Origin: an uncultured Collinsella sp.
GTDB lineage: Bacteria > Actinomycetota > Coriobacteriia > Coriobacteriales > Coriobacteriaceae
DNA length: 28,405 bases
Assembly (NCBI GenBank): GCA_902475475.1
Contig: CABRZY010000003.1
Location: 1-28,405 of the forward strand
Direction: 5' to 3'
In this document: positions 1 through 7,837 of the stretch, one piece after another
Position numbering within the stretch: the stretch's first letter is position 1
Layout of the letters: every line of letters starts with the position of its first letter
Notes under the pieces: generated by a model
What the model was told of the DNA's origin: nothing
Seen by the model: the letters and a program-made list of their open reading frames with translations, nothing else
The model's database searches: none
Position numbers and translations under genes: made by a program

Positions 1-16
1 AGGCGGTTTTGGTCGG

Positions 17-1105
17 TTAGGCCAGGATAGATTGGCCGTAGGCGTTTGCGGCCTTGATGGCGGCGGCGAACTTTTCGTCGGTGAAGGGCTCGGGGTTGCC
101 CTGCTTCCACTCGTTGGTGGCGTGCGCGTACTCGCACAGGGCCGGGATATCGGACTCGGAAAGCCCGACCTGCTCAAGCGTCACGGGCAGGCCCATCTGC
201 TTGTTAAAGGCCGCGTAGCGCTCAAGGTTCTCGGTATCGCCCGTATAGGCGAACAGCACGAGCACGCCCAGGCTCACGACTTCGCCGTGCAGGTAGGTGC
301 CCTCGCGCGGAATGCTGCATGTGGCGTTGTAGAATGCGTGCGCCACGCTCGAGTTGTAGTAGTAATCGTTCTGGTTCGTCAGGTTCGAGACATAGCCCGT
401 ATTGACCACGATATCGAGTGCGATTTGCTTGACGGCCTCGCTCGACAGATTCCGGCGCACGTCCTCAAGACCCTGGACGCCATAAGTAAACAGCGGCTCG
501 GAGCAGGTGTGGGCGAGTGCCAGGCCAAGACCGGCGGTATGCTCCAAATTACCGGCGCTCGTGGCGTATTCGACCTCGGGCTGCTTGGACAGGGCATCGC
601 CCACGCCGGCCCAGAAGTACTCCGCCGGAGCTTCGGCGATAATCTTGGGGTTGATGAAGATATGCGCAGGTCGGTTGGGGTACGAATATCCCTCGAGCGA
701 GCCGTCGTCGTTGTACACGACGGCAATGGCGGTCGCGGCCGAGCAGTTGGAACAGATCGTCGGGACGGTGAAGACGATCTTCTTGAGCTCGATGGCTGCG
801 GTCTTCACGGTGTCGAGTGCCTTGCCGCCGCCACAGGCGATAAGCACGTCTGCCTGCTGGCAAGCGGGGGAGTTCACGACCTTGGCGATATTGGCGCGCG
901 TGCTGTTGGTGCCGTAGACGCGCGTCTCCAGAATCTCGACGTCGGTGCCTGCCAGCGCAGCCTCGATGCCCGGCAGCGCCGCAGCCAGGGCTCGCTTGCC
1001 GCCGATGATGGCGACCTTGGTCGCTCCGTACTCTGCCAGTGCGGCGGGCAACTCGGTAAAACAATCCTCGCCAACGGTGTAGTCGCTCATTCCAATCGTG
1101 CGCAT
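17..1105 (-). CDS. Iron-containing alcohol dehydrogenase, glycerol dehydrogenase-like
   Basis: A 362-residue protein of the GldA / iron-containing (group III) alcohol dehydrogenase superfamily, cytoplasmic NAD(P)-dependent oxidoreductases acting on glycerol or related polyols. Seen: the nucleotide-binding GGG at 92-94 with D98 in the GGGxxxD pattern, and the metal-ligand set D170 (GVGDALSK), H256 (SVAHAF) and H273 (YLHGEVV). Length is typical of the family. The ATG at 1103-1105 is preceded by AGAAGG about 5 nt upstream. It is divergent from ileS and separated from it by the ileS leader. On the minus strand TTGGAG, 18 nt, TTTATC lies just upstream and could be its promoter, leaving a very short 5' UTR. 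The exact substrate cannot be read from sequence; glycerol is a guess, and other short polyols or a sugar-phosphate ketone are possible. Confidence 0.88.
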   Translation of the reverse strand: MRTIGMSDYTVGEDCFTELPAALAEYGATKVAIIGGKRALAAALPGIEAALAGTDVEILETRVYGTNSTRANIAKVVNSPACQQADVLIACGGGKALDTVKTAAIELKKIVFTVPTICSNCSAATAIAVVYNDDGSLEGYSYPNRPAHIFINPKIIAEAPAEYFWAGVGDALSKQPEVEYATSAGNLEHTAGLGLALAHTCSEPLFTYGVQGLEDVRRNLSSEAVKQIALDIVVNTGYVSNLTNQNDYYYNSSVAHAFYNATCSIPREGTYLHGEVVSLGVLVLFAYTGDTENLERYAAFNKQMGLPVTLEQVGLSESDIPALCEYAHATNEWKQGNPEPFTDEKFAAAIKAANAYGQSILA

Positions 1106-1226
1106 AGCAACCTTCTTTCGTTCGATAAAGTGCTTTCAGGTATTTTGCTCCAAGAGAAGGTCCACAGCCGCGAGAAATTTCGAACGTATAAAACCAGTGT
1201 TGAGGGTTTTTCGCCGGCGCTGAACG

Positions 1227-1235
1227 TGCTAGCAT
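1227..1235 (+). promoter_or_regulatory. Candidate extended -10 promoter for the ileS T-box leader
   Basis: TGCTAGCAT reads as an extended -10 element (TGn then TAGCAT) placed so that transcription would begin near 1242-1245, immediately before the first arm of the T-box. No good -35 hexamer lies at 16-18 nt; the closest is a T-rich run at 1207-1211. Support comes mainly from position. Confidence 0.4.
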
Positions 1236-1249
1236 ACTCCGCATAAGCG

Positions 1250-1548
1250 TTGATGGGGACGAGTAGTCGGCCGTCCGCATGCTACAGAGAGCGGGGAGCG
1301 CTGAGAACCCGTGCATGCGACCGATGAAAATCACCCCGGAGCTGCGGTCCCAACGGACGCGTCGCACAGGCTCGTCCTAGTAGATATCGCCGAGATGGTC
1401 GTCGATACAGACCAGCCGAGTAACGGATGCGAGCGCGCGGCGACGCGAGCGAGGGCATCTAAGCTGGGTGGTTAAGCGAAGAGCTTTTACGGACAGACTG
1501 TCCGTTTTGTGGCGCTTCGTCCCAGCTTGTAGGGACGGGCGCTTTTTT
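1250..1548 (+). promoter_or_regulatory. T-box riboswitch (tRNA-Ile responsive, transcriptional attenuator) of ileS
   Basis: All parts of a T-box leader are visible. Stem I carries AGTA at 1262-1265, a stem of CGCATGC (1276-1282) with GCATGCG (1313-1319), the conserved distal AGAGAG at 1286-1291, and a specifier loop GAAAATCACC with codon ATC at 1330-1332, an isoleucine codon. The antiterminator is AAGCTGGG (1461-1468) paired with CCCAGCTT (1521-1528). It encloses the T-box bulge TGGT (1468-1472 region), suited to the NCCA end of a tRNA with discriminator A, and AAGCG (1474-1478) paired with CGCTT (1513-1517). The competing terminator is listed separately. Uncharged tRNA-Ile should stabilise the antiterminator and let ileS be transcribed. 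The stem II/III region between about 1340 and 1460 was not resolved in detail. Confidence 0.92.
1512..1548 (+). terminator. Intrinsic terminator of the ileS T-box
   Basis: GCGC-TT-CGTCCC (1512-1523), an 8-nt loop, then GGGACG-G-GCGC (1532-1542), followed by six T (1543-1548). Its left arm shares 1513-1523 with the antiterminator, so the two structures are mutually exclusive, which marks transcriptional rather than translational control. Confidence 0.9.
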
Positions 1549-1591
1549 GGTGCCCAGAGGGCGTGCGCGCCCATGACAAGAAAGGGGTACC

Positions 1592-4393
1592 GTGGCAAAC
1601 GAGTACAAGCAGACGATGAATCTGCCCAAAACCGGTTTTCCCATGCGTGCCGGTCTTTCCAAGTCCGAGCCCAAGCGACTCAAGGACTGGCAGGACAACA
1701 AGGTCTACGAGCAAGTTCTAAAGAAGAACGAGGGTCACAAGAAGTTCGTGCTGCACGACGGCCCTCCGTACGCCAACGGCCCGATCCACATCGGCCACGC
1801 CATGAACAAGATCTCCAAGGACATGATCAACCGTTACTGGATGATGCAGGGCTATGAGGTTCCCTATGTTCCCGGTTGGGACTGCCACGGTCAGCCGATC
1901 GAACATAAGGTCGAGGAGAAGCTCGGCACCGAGAAGTTCAACCAGACCTCCACGGCTAAGATCCGCGAGCTTTGCAACAAGTTCGCTGTCGAGAACATTG
2001 AGCTCCAGAAGGCTGGCTTCCGTCGCTTGGGCGTGCTTGGCGACTGGGACAACCCGTATCTGACGCTCTATCACCAGCATGACGCCGCCGACATTGAGGT
2101 CTTCAAGGCCATGTTCGACAAGGGCATGATCTATCGCGGCCACAAGCCCGTCCACTGGTGCAAGCACTGCCACACCGCGCTGGCCGAGGCTGAGATCGAG
2201 TACTCCGACGAGACGAGCCCGTCCATCTTCGTGCGCTTTGAGATGACCTCCAAGCCCGCCGGCCTCGAGAACTTCGACGGCCCGGTTGACTTTATCATCT
2301 GGACGACCACGCCGTGGACCATCCCCTCCGACCAGGCAGTTTCCCTCAAGCCCGGCGCCGCCTACGTCGCCGTTGAGCACGACGGCCGCGCCGAGGTCAT
2401 GCTCGAGGACCTGGCTCCTAAGTGCTGTGAGGAGTTTGGCTGGGAGTACACCCCGGTTATGGTCGACGGCAAGCCCTATGTGGTTCCCGCCGAGACCTTC
2501 CACCACATCCACTACAAGCAGCCAATCTTTGACGGTGTTGAGGGCGTGGCGCTGCTGGCCGATTACGTCGGTGTCGATGACGGTACCGGTATCGTCCACA
2601 ACTCGCCCGGCCACGGCGTCGACGACTACTTTGCCTGCCTCAAGGAGGGCATCACCGACATCTGCATGCCGGTCGATGACGACGGCAAGTTCTACACCGG
2701 CGAGGAGTTTGGCACCGGTGGCCCCTTCAGCGGTATGGATACCGATGAGGCCAACCCGCACATCATCGAGTTCCTGCGCGAGCGCGGCACCCTGGTCCTC
2801 GAGAAGAAGATCACGCACAGCTATCCGCACTGCTGGCGCTGCAAGCACCCGGTGCTCTTCCGTGCTACTGACCAGTGGTTTGTCTCTATGGACAAGACCG
2901 GTTTGCGTGAGCAGGCTGGCAAGGAGGTTCGCGAGAACGTCAAGTGGTATCCGGCCCATGCGGCCAACCGCATCGGCGCCATGGTCGAGCAGCGTCCCGA
3001 CTGGTGCATCAGCCGTCAGCGCAACTGGGGCGTGCCTATCCCCAGCTACACTTGCGCCGACTGCGGCGAGAAGGTCATGAACGACGCCACGCTCGACGCC
3101 GTCATCAAGCTCTTCCACGAGAAGGGCTCCGACGCTTGGTTCACCGACGCTCCCGAGAGCTACCTGGGCGAGGCCTGCGTCTGCCCCAAGTGCGGCGGCC
3201 ATCACCTCAAGGCCGATAAGGACATTCTCGACGTGTGGTGGGATTCCGGCGTCTCCTGGAAGGCCGTCTGCGAGTATCGCCCTGAGCTTGAGTACCCGGC
3301 GGATGTGTACCTCGAGGGCTCCGACCAGCATCGTGGTTGGTTCCAGAGCTCGCTGCTCACCTCGGTGGGTGCCAACGGCCACGCCCCGTACAAGGCAGTC
3401 GTCTCGCAGGGCTTCACCCTCGACGGCCAGGGCCGCAAGATGTCCAAGTCGCTCGGCAACGTCATCGACCCCAACAAGGTCTGCGACGAGATGGGCGCCG
3501 ACATCATCCGTCTGTGGGTTGCGTCCGTCGATACCAGCTCCGACGTTTCCATCGACCATGAGATCCTTGCCCGTACGTCCGATGCCTACCGTCGTTTCCG
3601 CAACACGCTGCGCTTCCTGCTCTCCGAGCTTGAGGGTCAGTTTGAACCCGAGACCGACGGCGTCGCCTTTGCCGACCTGCTGCCTCTCGACAAGCTCATG
3701 GTTGCCCGCCTGACCCAGGTCCAGGCCGAGGTCGACGACGCTTACGCCAGCTACGAGTTCCCGCGCGCCTACCGTGCGCTCTACGACTTCGTGGTTACCG
3801 AGCTCTCCAACGTGTACCTCGACGCCCTGAAGGACCGTCTGTACTGCGACAAGCCCGGCTCGCTCGAGCGCCGCAGCGCCCAGACCGTGCTGGCCGAGCT
3901 TTTCTCGATGCTCATGCGCGATCTGCAGCCGATACTGTCCTACACGGTCGATGAGGCCATGGCCTATGCGCCCGCCGGCTGCGTCGATCACCAGAAGTAC
4001 GCCGCGCTGCTCGATTGGTACAAGTCGCCCATCACGGTCGATGAGGCCAATGAGTTTGAGGGCGTGCTCGAGGCTTCGCTCGAACTCCGTAGCGCCGTGA
4101 CCAAGGCCCTTGAGGATGCCCGTTCTGCCGGCACCTTCACCAAGAGCCAGCAGGTTCGCGTCAAGGCGGTCGTTCCCGCAGAGATGTACGCGCTGCTGAC
4201 CGGTGATAAGGCCGTCGACCTGGCCGAGTTCTACATCGTCTCCGATGTTGAGCTGACCCAGGGCGAGGAGCTCTCCGTTGCCATCGAGGCAGCCGAGGGC
4301 GAGTGCTGCGACCGTTGCTGGAACTATCGCACCACCGTCGGCGAGTACAACGGCCACGCGCATATTTGCAAGCGCTGCGCCGACGCTTTGTAG
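1592..4393 (+). CDS. ileS: Isoleucyl-tRNA synthetase
   Basis: A 933-residue class I aminoacyl-tRNA synthetase that charges tRNA-Ile. Seen: HIGH at 66-69 (GPIHIGHAM), KMSKS at 616-620 (GRKMSKSLGNV), a CP1 editing region with tryptophan/threonine-rich WTTTPWTIPS, and a C-terminal zinc knuckle with C906, C909, C926 and C929. Length and architecture match the bacterial-type enzyme with a C-terminal zinc module. The GTG start at 1592 follows AGAAAGGGG with about 5-nt spacing and fits the family N terminus; no upstream in-frame ATG is better placed. Expression is predicted to depend on the T-box leader. The gene appears monocistronic, with the next gene 372 nt away. Confidence 0.98.
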   Translation: MANEYKQTMNLPKTGFPMRAGLSKSEPKRLKDWQDNKVYEQVLKKNEGHKKFVLHDGPPYANGPIHIGHAMNKISKDMINRYWMMQGYEVPYVPGWDCHGQPIEHKVEEKLGTEKFNQTSTAKIRELCNKFAVENIELQKAGFRRLGVLGDWDNPYLTLYHQHDAADIEVFKAMFDKGMIYRGHKPVHWCKHCHTALAEAEIEYSDETSPSIFVRFEMTSKPAGLENFDGPVDFIIWTTTPWTIPSDQAVSLKPGAAYVAVEHDGRAEVMLEDLAPKCCEEFGWEYTPVMVDGKPYVVPAETFHHIHYKQPIFDGVEGVALLADYVGVDDGTGIVHNSPGHGVDDYFACLKEGITDICMPVDDDGKFYTGEEFGTGGPFSGMDTDEANPHIIEFLRERGTLVLEKKITHSYPHCWRCKHPVLFRATDQWFVSMDKTGLREQAGKEVRENVKWYPAHAANRIGAMVEQRPDWCISRQRNWGVPIPSYTCADCGEKVMNDATLDAVIKLFHEKGSDAWFTDAPESYLGEACVCPKCGGHHLKADKDILDVWWDSGVSWKAVCEYRPELEYPADVYLEGSDQHRGWFQSSLLTSVGANGHAPYKAVVSQGFTLDGQGRKMSKSLGNVIDPNKVCDEMGADIIRLWVASVDTSSDVSIDHEILARTSDAYRRFRNTLRFLLSELEGQFEPETDGVAFADLLPLDKLMVARLTQVQAEVDDAYASYEFPRAYRALYDFVVTELSNVYLDALKDRLYCDKPGSLERRSAQTVLAELFSMLMRDLQPILSYTVDEAMAYAPAGCVDHQKYAALLDWYKSPITVDEANEFEGVLEASLELRSAVTKALEDARSAGTFTKSQQVRVKAVVPAEMYALLTGDKAVDLAEFYIVSDVELTQGEELSVAIEAAEGECCDRCWNYRTTVGEYNGHAHICKRCADAL

Positions 4394-4423
4394 GTTACGG
4401 CGTTCCTAGAACGCCGTAACCTA
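4391..4423. repeat. Perfect 15-bp inverted repeat overlapping the ileS stop codon
   Basis: Left arm 4391-4405 begins with the ileS TAG stop; a 3-nt loop CTA (4406-4408) and a fully complementary right arm (4409-4423) follow. No T-run comes after it, so it is not a standard intrinsic terminator on the plus strand. It may protect the ileS mRNA 3' end or act as a Rho-independent-like pause. Confidence 0.75.
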
Positions 4424-4433
4424 CCGACGCTGC

Positions 4434-4610
4434 AAACGCCCCTAAGCGGCAATCTGACGTTCAATCGTCGGTCGCGTACCAAAGTACGCTTCCCTCCTCT
4501 TTCACGTCACCTTGCTCGCTTAGGGACGTTTTCGCTGTTGGTGACGAAAACGCGGCGTTTCCATTGCTGGAGCTAAAGGCTTTCTTTCGACTTGCGTTCT
4601 TAGTCGAAAG
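4434..4610. other. Structured non-coding gap after ileS with nested inverted repeats
   Basis: The 372-nt gap between ileS and lspA has no credible complete gene. It holds several dyads. Segment 4434-4448 is the inverse of 4517-4531 with one mismatch. GCGTAC-CAAA-GTACGC lies near 4473-4488. CGTTTTCG (4527-4534) pairs with CGAAAACG (4545-4552). CTTTCGACT (4584-4592) pairs with AGTCGAAAG (4602-4610). On the minus strand 4461-4610 is open for 49 codons with protein-like composition (ending ...EEGSVLWYATDD) but has no usable start codon and no ribosome binding site. This could be a decayed coding fragment, a dispersed palindromic repeat or a small RNA. Confidence 0.5.
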
Positions 4611-4617
4611 CTATTAA

Positions 4618-4655
4618 GCGACATTCCGTTATTCGGGATGTCGCTTTTGTTTTGT
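4618..4655 (+). terminator. Intrinsic terminator downstream of the ileS region
   Basis: GCGACATTCCG (4618-4628), loop TTATT, CGGGATGTCGC (4634-4644): an 11-bp stem with one G-T pair, then TTTTGTTTTGT. It ends plus-strand transcription from ileS and isolates lspA. Confidence 0.85.
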
Positions 4656-4708
4656 GCTGGTTATTTCGCTAGCGTTGGAGAATATGCTGCGCGTTTGGCG
4701 TTTGTCAC

Positions 4709-4714
4709 TATAAG
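4709..4714 (+). promoter_or_regulatory. Candidate -10 box for lspA-rluD
   Basis: TATAAG (overlapping TAAGAT) lies about 52 nt before the lspA start and downstream of the terminator at 4618-4655, so a promoter is expected here. No convincing -35 was found at 16-18 nt. Confidence 0.35.
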
Positions 4715-4765
4715 ATGATTAATTGCGTTAAACGTAATTTGATTATCTGAGGGTAGGGGATTGAT

Positions 4766-5365
4766 TTGGGTCGTTCTGCGGATATGACGCCGCCTTTGCG
4801 TTGGCGGTTGGGTGTTGCTGGTGGGGTGGCGCTGGTTGTGCTGCTTGTTGACCAGCTGACCAAGCTTGCGGTTCGTGCCGTGGGCGACGCTTTGCATGTG
4901 ACTGTTATCCCCGGTGTGATCGACTTTCTATTTGTCCGCAATATCGGAGCCGCCTTTAGCATGGGCGAGGGTCATGGCGTCGTGTTCGCTGTGTTGGCGC
5001 TTGCGGTCATTGTCGCCATTGCCGTGTACTTGCTCCGTGCGCCTCAGCTCGCTCGTCTTGAGGTGGTAGGCATGGCTATGGTCGCGGGCGGCGCCATTGG
5101 CAACGCAATCGACCGTCTGACTTTTGGCTTTGTGACCGATTTTATTGCCACCACCTTCATCGACTTTCCCGTCTTTAACGTGGCCGATATCGGCATCACC
5201 GTAGGCGTTGTGCTTGCCCTTATCGGCTACATGTTCTTGAGCCCTGCGGCCCGCGAAGTCGATGCGACTGCCGAGCTCAATGCCCGTGATGAGGCCTGCG
5301 CCAAGCGCAAAGCCAAGCAGCGTGGGGAGCGTGCCCGCAAGATTCGCGAAAGGAATGAGCGTTAA
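4766..5365 (+). CDS. lspA: Lipoprotein signal peptidase (signal peptidase II)
   Basis: A 199-residue inner-membrane aspartic protease that cleaves the signal peptide of diacylglyceryl-modified prolipoproteins. Seen: four hydrophobic segments (about 17-37, 70-90, 98-112 and 138-160), the family motif around N113-D116 (GNAIDRL), and the second catalytic aspartate D141 in FNVADIG. The first conserved aspartate-lysine patch (VDQLTK) is at 29-33. The TTG start at 4766 is chosen because AGGGGA (4755-4760) sits 5 nt upstream; an in-frame ATG at 4784 has no comparable site. The last 35 or so residues form a strongly charged, mainly basic tail not needed by the family. It overlaps rluD by one base (TAATG), so the two are translationally coupled, the common lspA-rluD arrangement. 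Confidence 0.95.
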   Translation: MGRSADMTPPLRWRLGVAGGVALVVLLVDQLTKLAVRAVGDALHVTVIPGVIDFLFVRNIGAAFSMGEGHGVVFAVLALAVIVAIAVYLLRAPQLARLEVVGMAMVAGGAIGNAIDRLTFGFVTDFIATTFIDFPVFNVADIGITVGVVLALIGYMFLSPAAREVDATAELNARDEACAKRKAKQRGERARKIRERNER

Positions 5366-6378
5366 TGGCCGACATCCATATTCTTGTTGCCGACGATTGC
5401 TCTGGCCAGCGTCTCGACGCCTTTCTGGGCGCTAACGACGGCTGCCCCACGCGCTCTGCCTGCGCGCATCTGATCGAGGGCGGCGCCGTAATCGTGAACG
5501 GCGAGACCTGTCTGTCAAAAAAGTATGCCGTACGCGCCGGTGACCGCATCTCGGTCGACCTGCCCGAGCCGCACGATCCCACCGATGTGATTCCCGAGGC
5601 CATCCCGCTCGACATTCGTTACGAGGACGACTACCTCATCGTGCTCTCCAAGCAGCGCGGCCTGGTATGCCATCCCGCCCATGGCCACGAGAGCGGCACC
5701 CTTGCGAACGCTCTGGTCTACCACTGCGGCATCGATCATCTTGGTACTGTGCAGGGTGAGGACCGCCCCGGCATCGTGCATCGCCTGGATCGCGATACCT
5801 CGGGCCTTATGCTCGCGGCAAAAGACGACGACACCCAGCGCGCGCTTCAGAATCTCATCCGCACGCGCACGCTCGACCGTCGCTATATCACGCTCGTTCA
5901 CGGTCACATCGCCATGGACGAGGGCACTATCAACACCGGTATTGCCCGATCGACGCGCGACCGCGTCAAGATGGCGGTTTCCGATGACCCCTTTGCGCGT
6001 CAGGCCATCACGACCTTCAAGGTGCTCGAGCGCTTTGATTCCACGCGTTTCGACGACGGCTACACGCTCGTCGAGTGCCACCTGTTTACTGGTCGCACGC
6101 ATCAGATTCGTGTGCACATGCGCCATATCAACCATGCCTGCGTGGGCGACCCGCTCTACGGCAAGTGTGATACGCGTGCCGATCAGGGTCTGACCAGGCA
6201 GTTCCTCCATTCCTGGCGCGTGGCGTTCGACCATCCCGTGACGGGCGAGCGCATCGAGTGCCGCGACGAGCTGCCGTGGGATCTTGCGGCGGTTTTGGAT
6301 GACCTGGCCCCGCGTTCGCTCGGTCGCACTGCCGCCGGCGACGAAATCGTCCCGCAGCTCGGTCTGCTCGAAGCCTAG
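5365..6378 (+). CDS. rluD: Large-subunit rRNA pseudouridine synthase, RluA/RluD family
   Basis: A 337-residue RluA-family pseudouridine synthase. An N-terminal S4 RNA-binding domain (about 14-70) precedes the catalytic domain. The catalytic motif HRLDRDTSG begins at H139, with the nucleophile aspartate at D142. Later conserved pieces include GRTHQIRVHM (substrate and active-site arginine region) and DPLYG. In E. coli RluD modifies helix 69 of 23S rRNA; assignment to RluD rather than another RluA paralogue rests on the S4 domain and the lspA linkage. The start overlaps the lspA stop and no better alternative is visible. Confidence 0.92.
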   Translation: MADIHILVADDCSGQRLDAFLGANDGCPTRSACAHLIEGGAVIVNGETCLSKKYAVRAGDRISVDLPEPHDPTDVIPEAIPLDIRYEDDYLIVLSKQRGLVCHPAHGHESGTLANALVYHCGIDHLGTVQGEDRPGIVHRLDRDTSGLMLAAKDDDTQRALQNLIRTRTLDRRYITLVHGHIAMDEGTINTGIARSTRDRVKMAVSDDPFARQAITTFKVLERFDSTRFDDGYTLVECHLFTGRTHQIRVHMRHINHACVGDPLYGKCDTRADQGLTRQFLHSWRVAFDHPVTGERIECRDELPWDLAAVLDDLAPRSLGRTAAGDEIVPQLGLLEA

Positions 6379-6396
6379 CCAGTATTAGGTGGTTTC

Positions 6397-6425
6397 TTGA
6401 ACTCGGTAAGCCTGCGGTAAGATAT
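6397..6425 (+). promoter_or_regulatory. Candidate promoter for the glycosyltransferase gene
   Basis: TTGAAC at 6397-6402 is followed after 15-18 nt by TAAGATATA (6418-6426), which offers overlapping -10 choices. It lies about 40 nt before the next start codon. Spacing is not ideal, and read-through from rluD cannot be excluded. Confidence 0.35.
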
Positions 6426-6460
6426 ACGATTGTTTACGTAACGCGTTGCTGGGAGCCTGC

Positions 6461-7756
6461 ATGCTCGCCTTTTTACAAACCAACACACCCATCGTGATCT
6501 TCAACCAGATTGTCGTCACGCTGCTCACGGTCTGCTTCCTGTACCAGGTGGTCTTCTTTGTCATTGGCGCTCTTCGTGGCGAGGTCGCGCCTCCCAAGGC
6601 CAAAAAACTCCATCGTTATGCCTTCTTTATCGCGGCGCATAATGAGGAGGCTGTGATCGCCAACCTCGTTCGCTCCATCAAGGATCAGGACTATCCGTCC
6701 GAGCTTATCGAGGTCTTCGTGGTCGCCGACGCCTGCACCGACAACACGGCACAGCTTGCGCGCGAGGCGGGCGCCATTGTCTATGAGCGCAACGACCTTG
6801 CCCGTAAGGGTAAGAGCTGGGTCATGGACTTTGGTTTCGACCGCATCCTTAACGAGTATCCCGACACGTTTGAAGGCTACTTTATCTTCGATGCTGATAA
6901 CGTCATATCCCGCGATTATGTGTCCAAGATGAACGATGCCTTTGACCAGGGATTCCATGTGGTCACGAGCTATCGCAACTCCAAGAACTTTGGCAGCTCG
7001 TGGATCTCGGCAGCTAATGCTACCTGGTATTTGCGCGAGGCGCGCTTTCTCAACAACGCGCGCAACATCTGTAAGACTTCTTGCGCTGTCTCGGGTTCGG
7101 GCTACCTCATCTCCGCCAGTGTTATCGAGGGCATGCACGGCTGGCAGTTCCACACGCTGACCGAGGATATTCAGTTCACCACGTTCTGCGCCATTCACGG
7201 CATTCGCATTGGCTATGCGCCGGCGGAGTTCTTTGACGAACAGCCCGTGACGTTCAAGGCATCCTGGAAACAGCGCATGCGCTGGACTAAGGGCTTCTAC
7301 CAGGTCTTTTTTACCTATGGCAAGCATCTTGTCAAATCGACGTTCCGCTATCATCGCTTTGCCGCCTACGACATGTTTATGACTATCGCTCCGGGCATGC
7401 TGCTGTCCCTGATCTCCATGCTCGCCAACGCGACCTTCCTCATCGTGGGCGGGCTCTCGCACGGCTTCTTGGCTACCGAAGTCGAGATGCAGGCGTGCGC
7501 CGCTTCGCTCATTATGACCTTCGCCATGATGTATCAGACCTTCTTTATCCTGGCGCTGCTCACGACTATCTTTGAGTACAAGCACATTCACTGCGCGCAA
7601 AAGTGGCGTCTGGTGACTAACCTGTTTACCTTCCCGATCTTTATGTTCAGCTATATCCCCATCACGGTGGCCGCGCTGTTCCTGAAGGTCGACTGGGTGC
7701 CGACGCAGCACGCCGTCAACGTTACCCTTGACGAGGTCATGCAAGGCGCCAAATAA
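6461..7756 (+). CDS. Membrane-bound family 2 glycosyltransferase (processive type)
   Basis: A 431-residue GT2 enzyme of the NodC/hyaluronan-synthase/BcsA-like architecture, expected to polymerise or transfer a nucleotide-sugar at the cytoplasmic membrane. An N-terminal TM (about 11-37) is followed by the GT-A domain, beginning AAHNEE at 58-63. DAD at 144-146 is the metal/UDP-binding DxD, TED at 234-236 is the catalytic base, and QRMRW at 271-275 is the QxxRW motif of processive synthases. Three or more C-terminal membrane segments follow (about 303-330, 345-375, 395-420). The ATG at 6461 has GGGAG 6 nt upstream; the in-frame TTG at 6446 lacks a site. It has its own downstream terminator and no export or modification partners beside it. 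The sugar is unknown. Confidence 0.88.
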   Translation: MLAFLQTNTPIVIFNQIVVTLLTVCFLYQVVFFVIGALRGEVAPPKAKKLHRYAFFIAAHNEEAVIANLVRSIKDQDYPSELIEVFVVADACTDNTAQLAREAGAIVYERNDLARKGKSWVMDFGFDRILNEYPDTFEGYFIFDADNVISRDYVSKMNDAFDQGFHVVTSYRNSKNFGSSWISAANATWYLREARFLNNARNICKTSCAVSGSGYLISASVIEGMHGWQFHTLTEDIQFTTFCAIHGIRIGYAPAEFFDEQPVTFKASWKQRMRWTKGFYQVFFTYGKHLVKSTFRYHRFAAYDMFMTIAPGMLLSLISMLANATFLIVGGLSHGFLATEVEMQACAASLIMTFAMMYQTFFILALLTTIFEYKHIHCAQKWRLVTNLFTFPIFMFSYIPITVAALFLKVDWVPTQHAVNVTLDEVMQGAK

Positions 7757-7766
7757 CCACCACCAA

Positions 7767-7806
7767 AACCACCGCAAAGGGGACAGGCACCTTTGTGGTG
7801 GTTTTT
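7767..7806 (+). terminator. Intrinsic terminator of the glycosyltransferase gene
   Basis: AACCACCGCAAAGG (7767-7780), a 9-nt loop, CCTTTGTGGTGGTT (7790-7803): a 14-bp stem with one G-T pair, running into TTTTT. It starts just 11 nt after the glycosyltransferase stop. Confidence 0.88.
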
Positions 7807-7837
7807 GCTTTTGCGATGCAGCTCGAGGAGGTGCTCG

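Noticed and set aside
32..1246. A 404-codon plus-strand frame opposite the alcohol dehydrogenase
   Set aside because: The minus-strand protein has the NAD and metal motifs; the plus frame has none.
549..1367. A minus-strand frame covering the ileS leader and part of the dehydrogenase gene
   Set aside because: Arg-rich composition, overlaps the T-box and the true gene in another frame.
1718..4363. An 881-codon open frame on the minus strand opposite ileS
   Set aside because: It mirrors ileS, which has all synthetase motifs; high-GC coding DNA often leaves the antisense frame open. No ribosome binding site and no recognisable domain.
6446..6460. TTG start adding five residues to the glycosyltransferase
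   Set aside because: The ATG at 6461 has a well-spaced GGGAG; the TTG has none.
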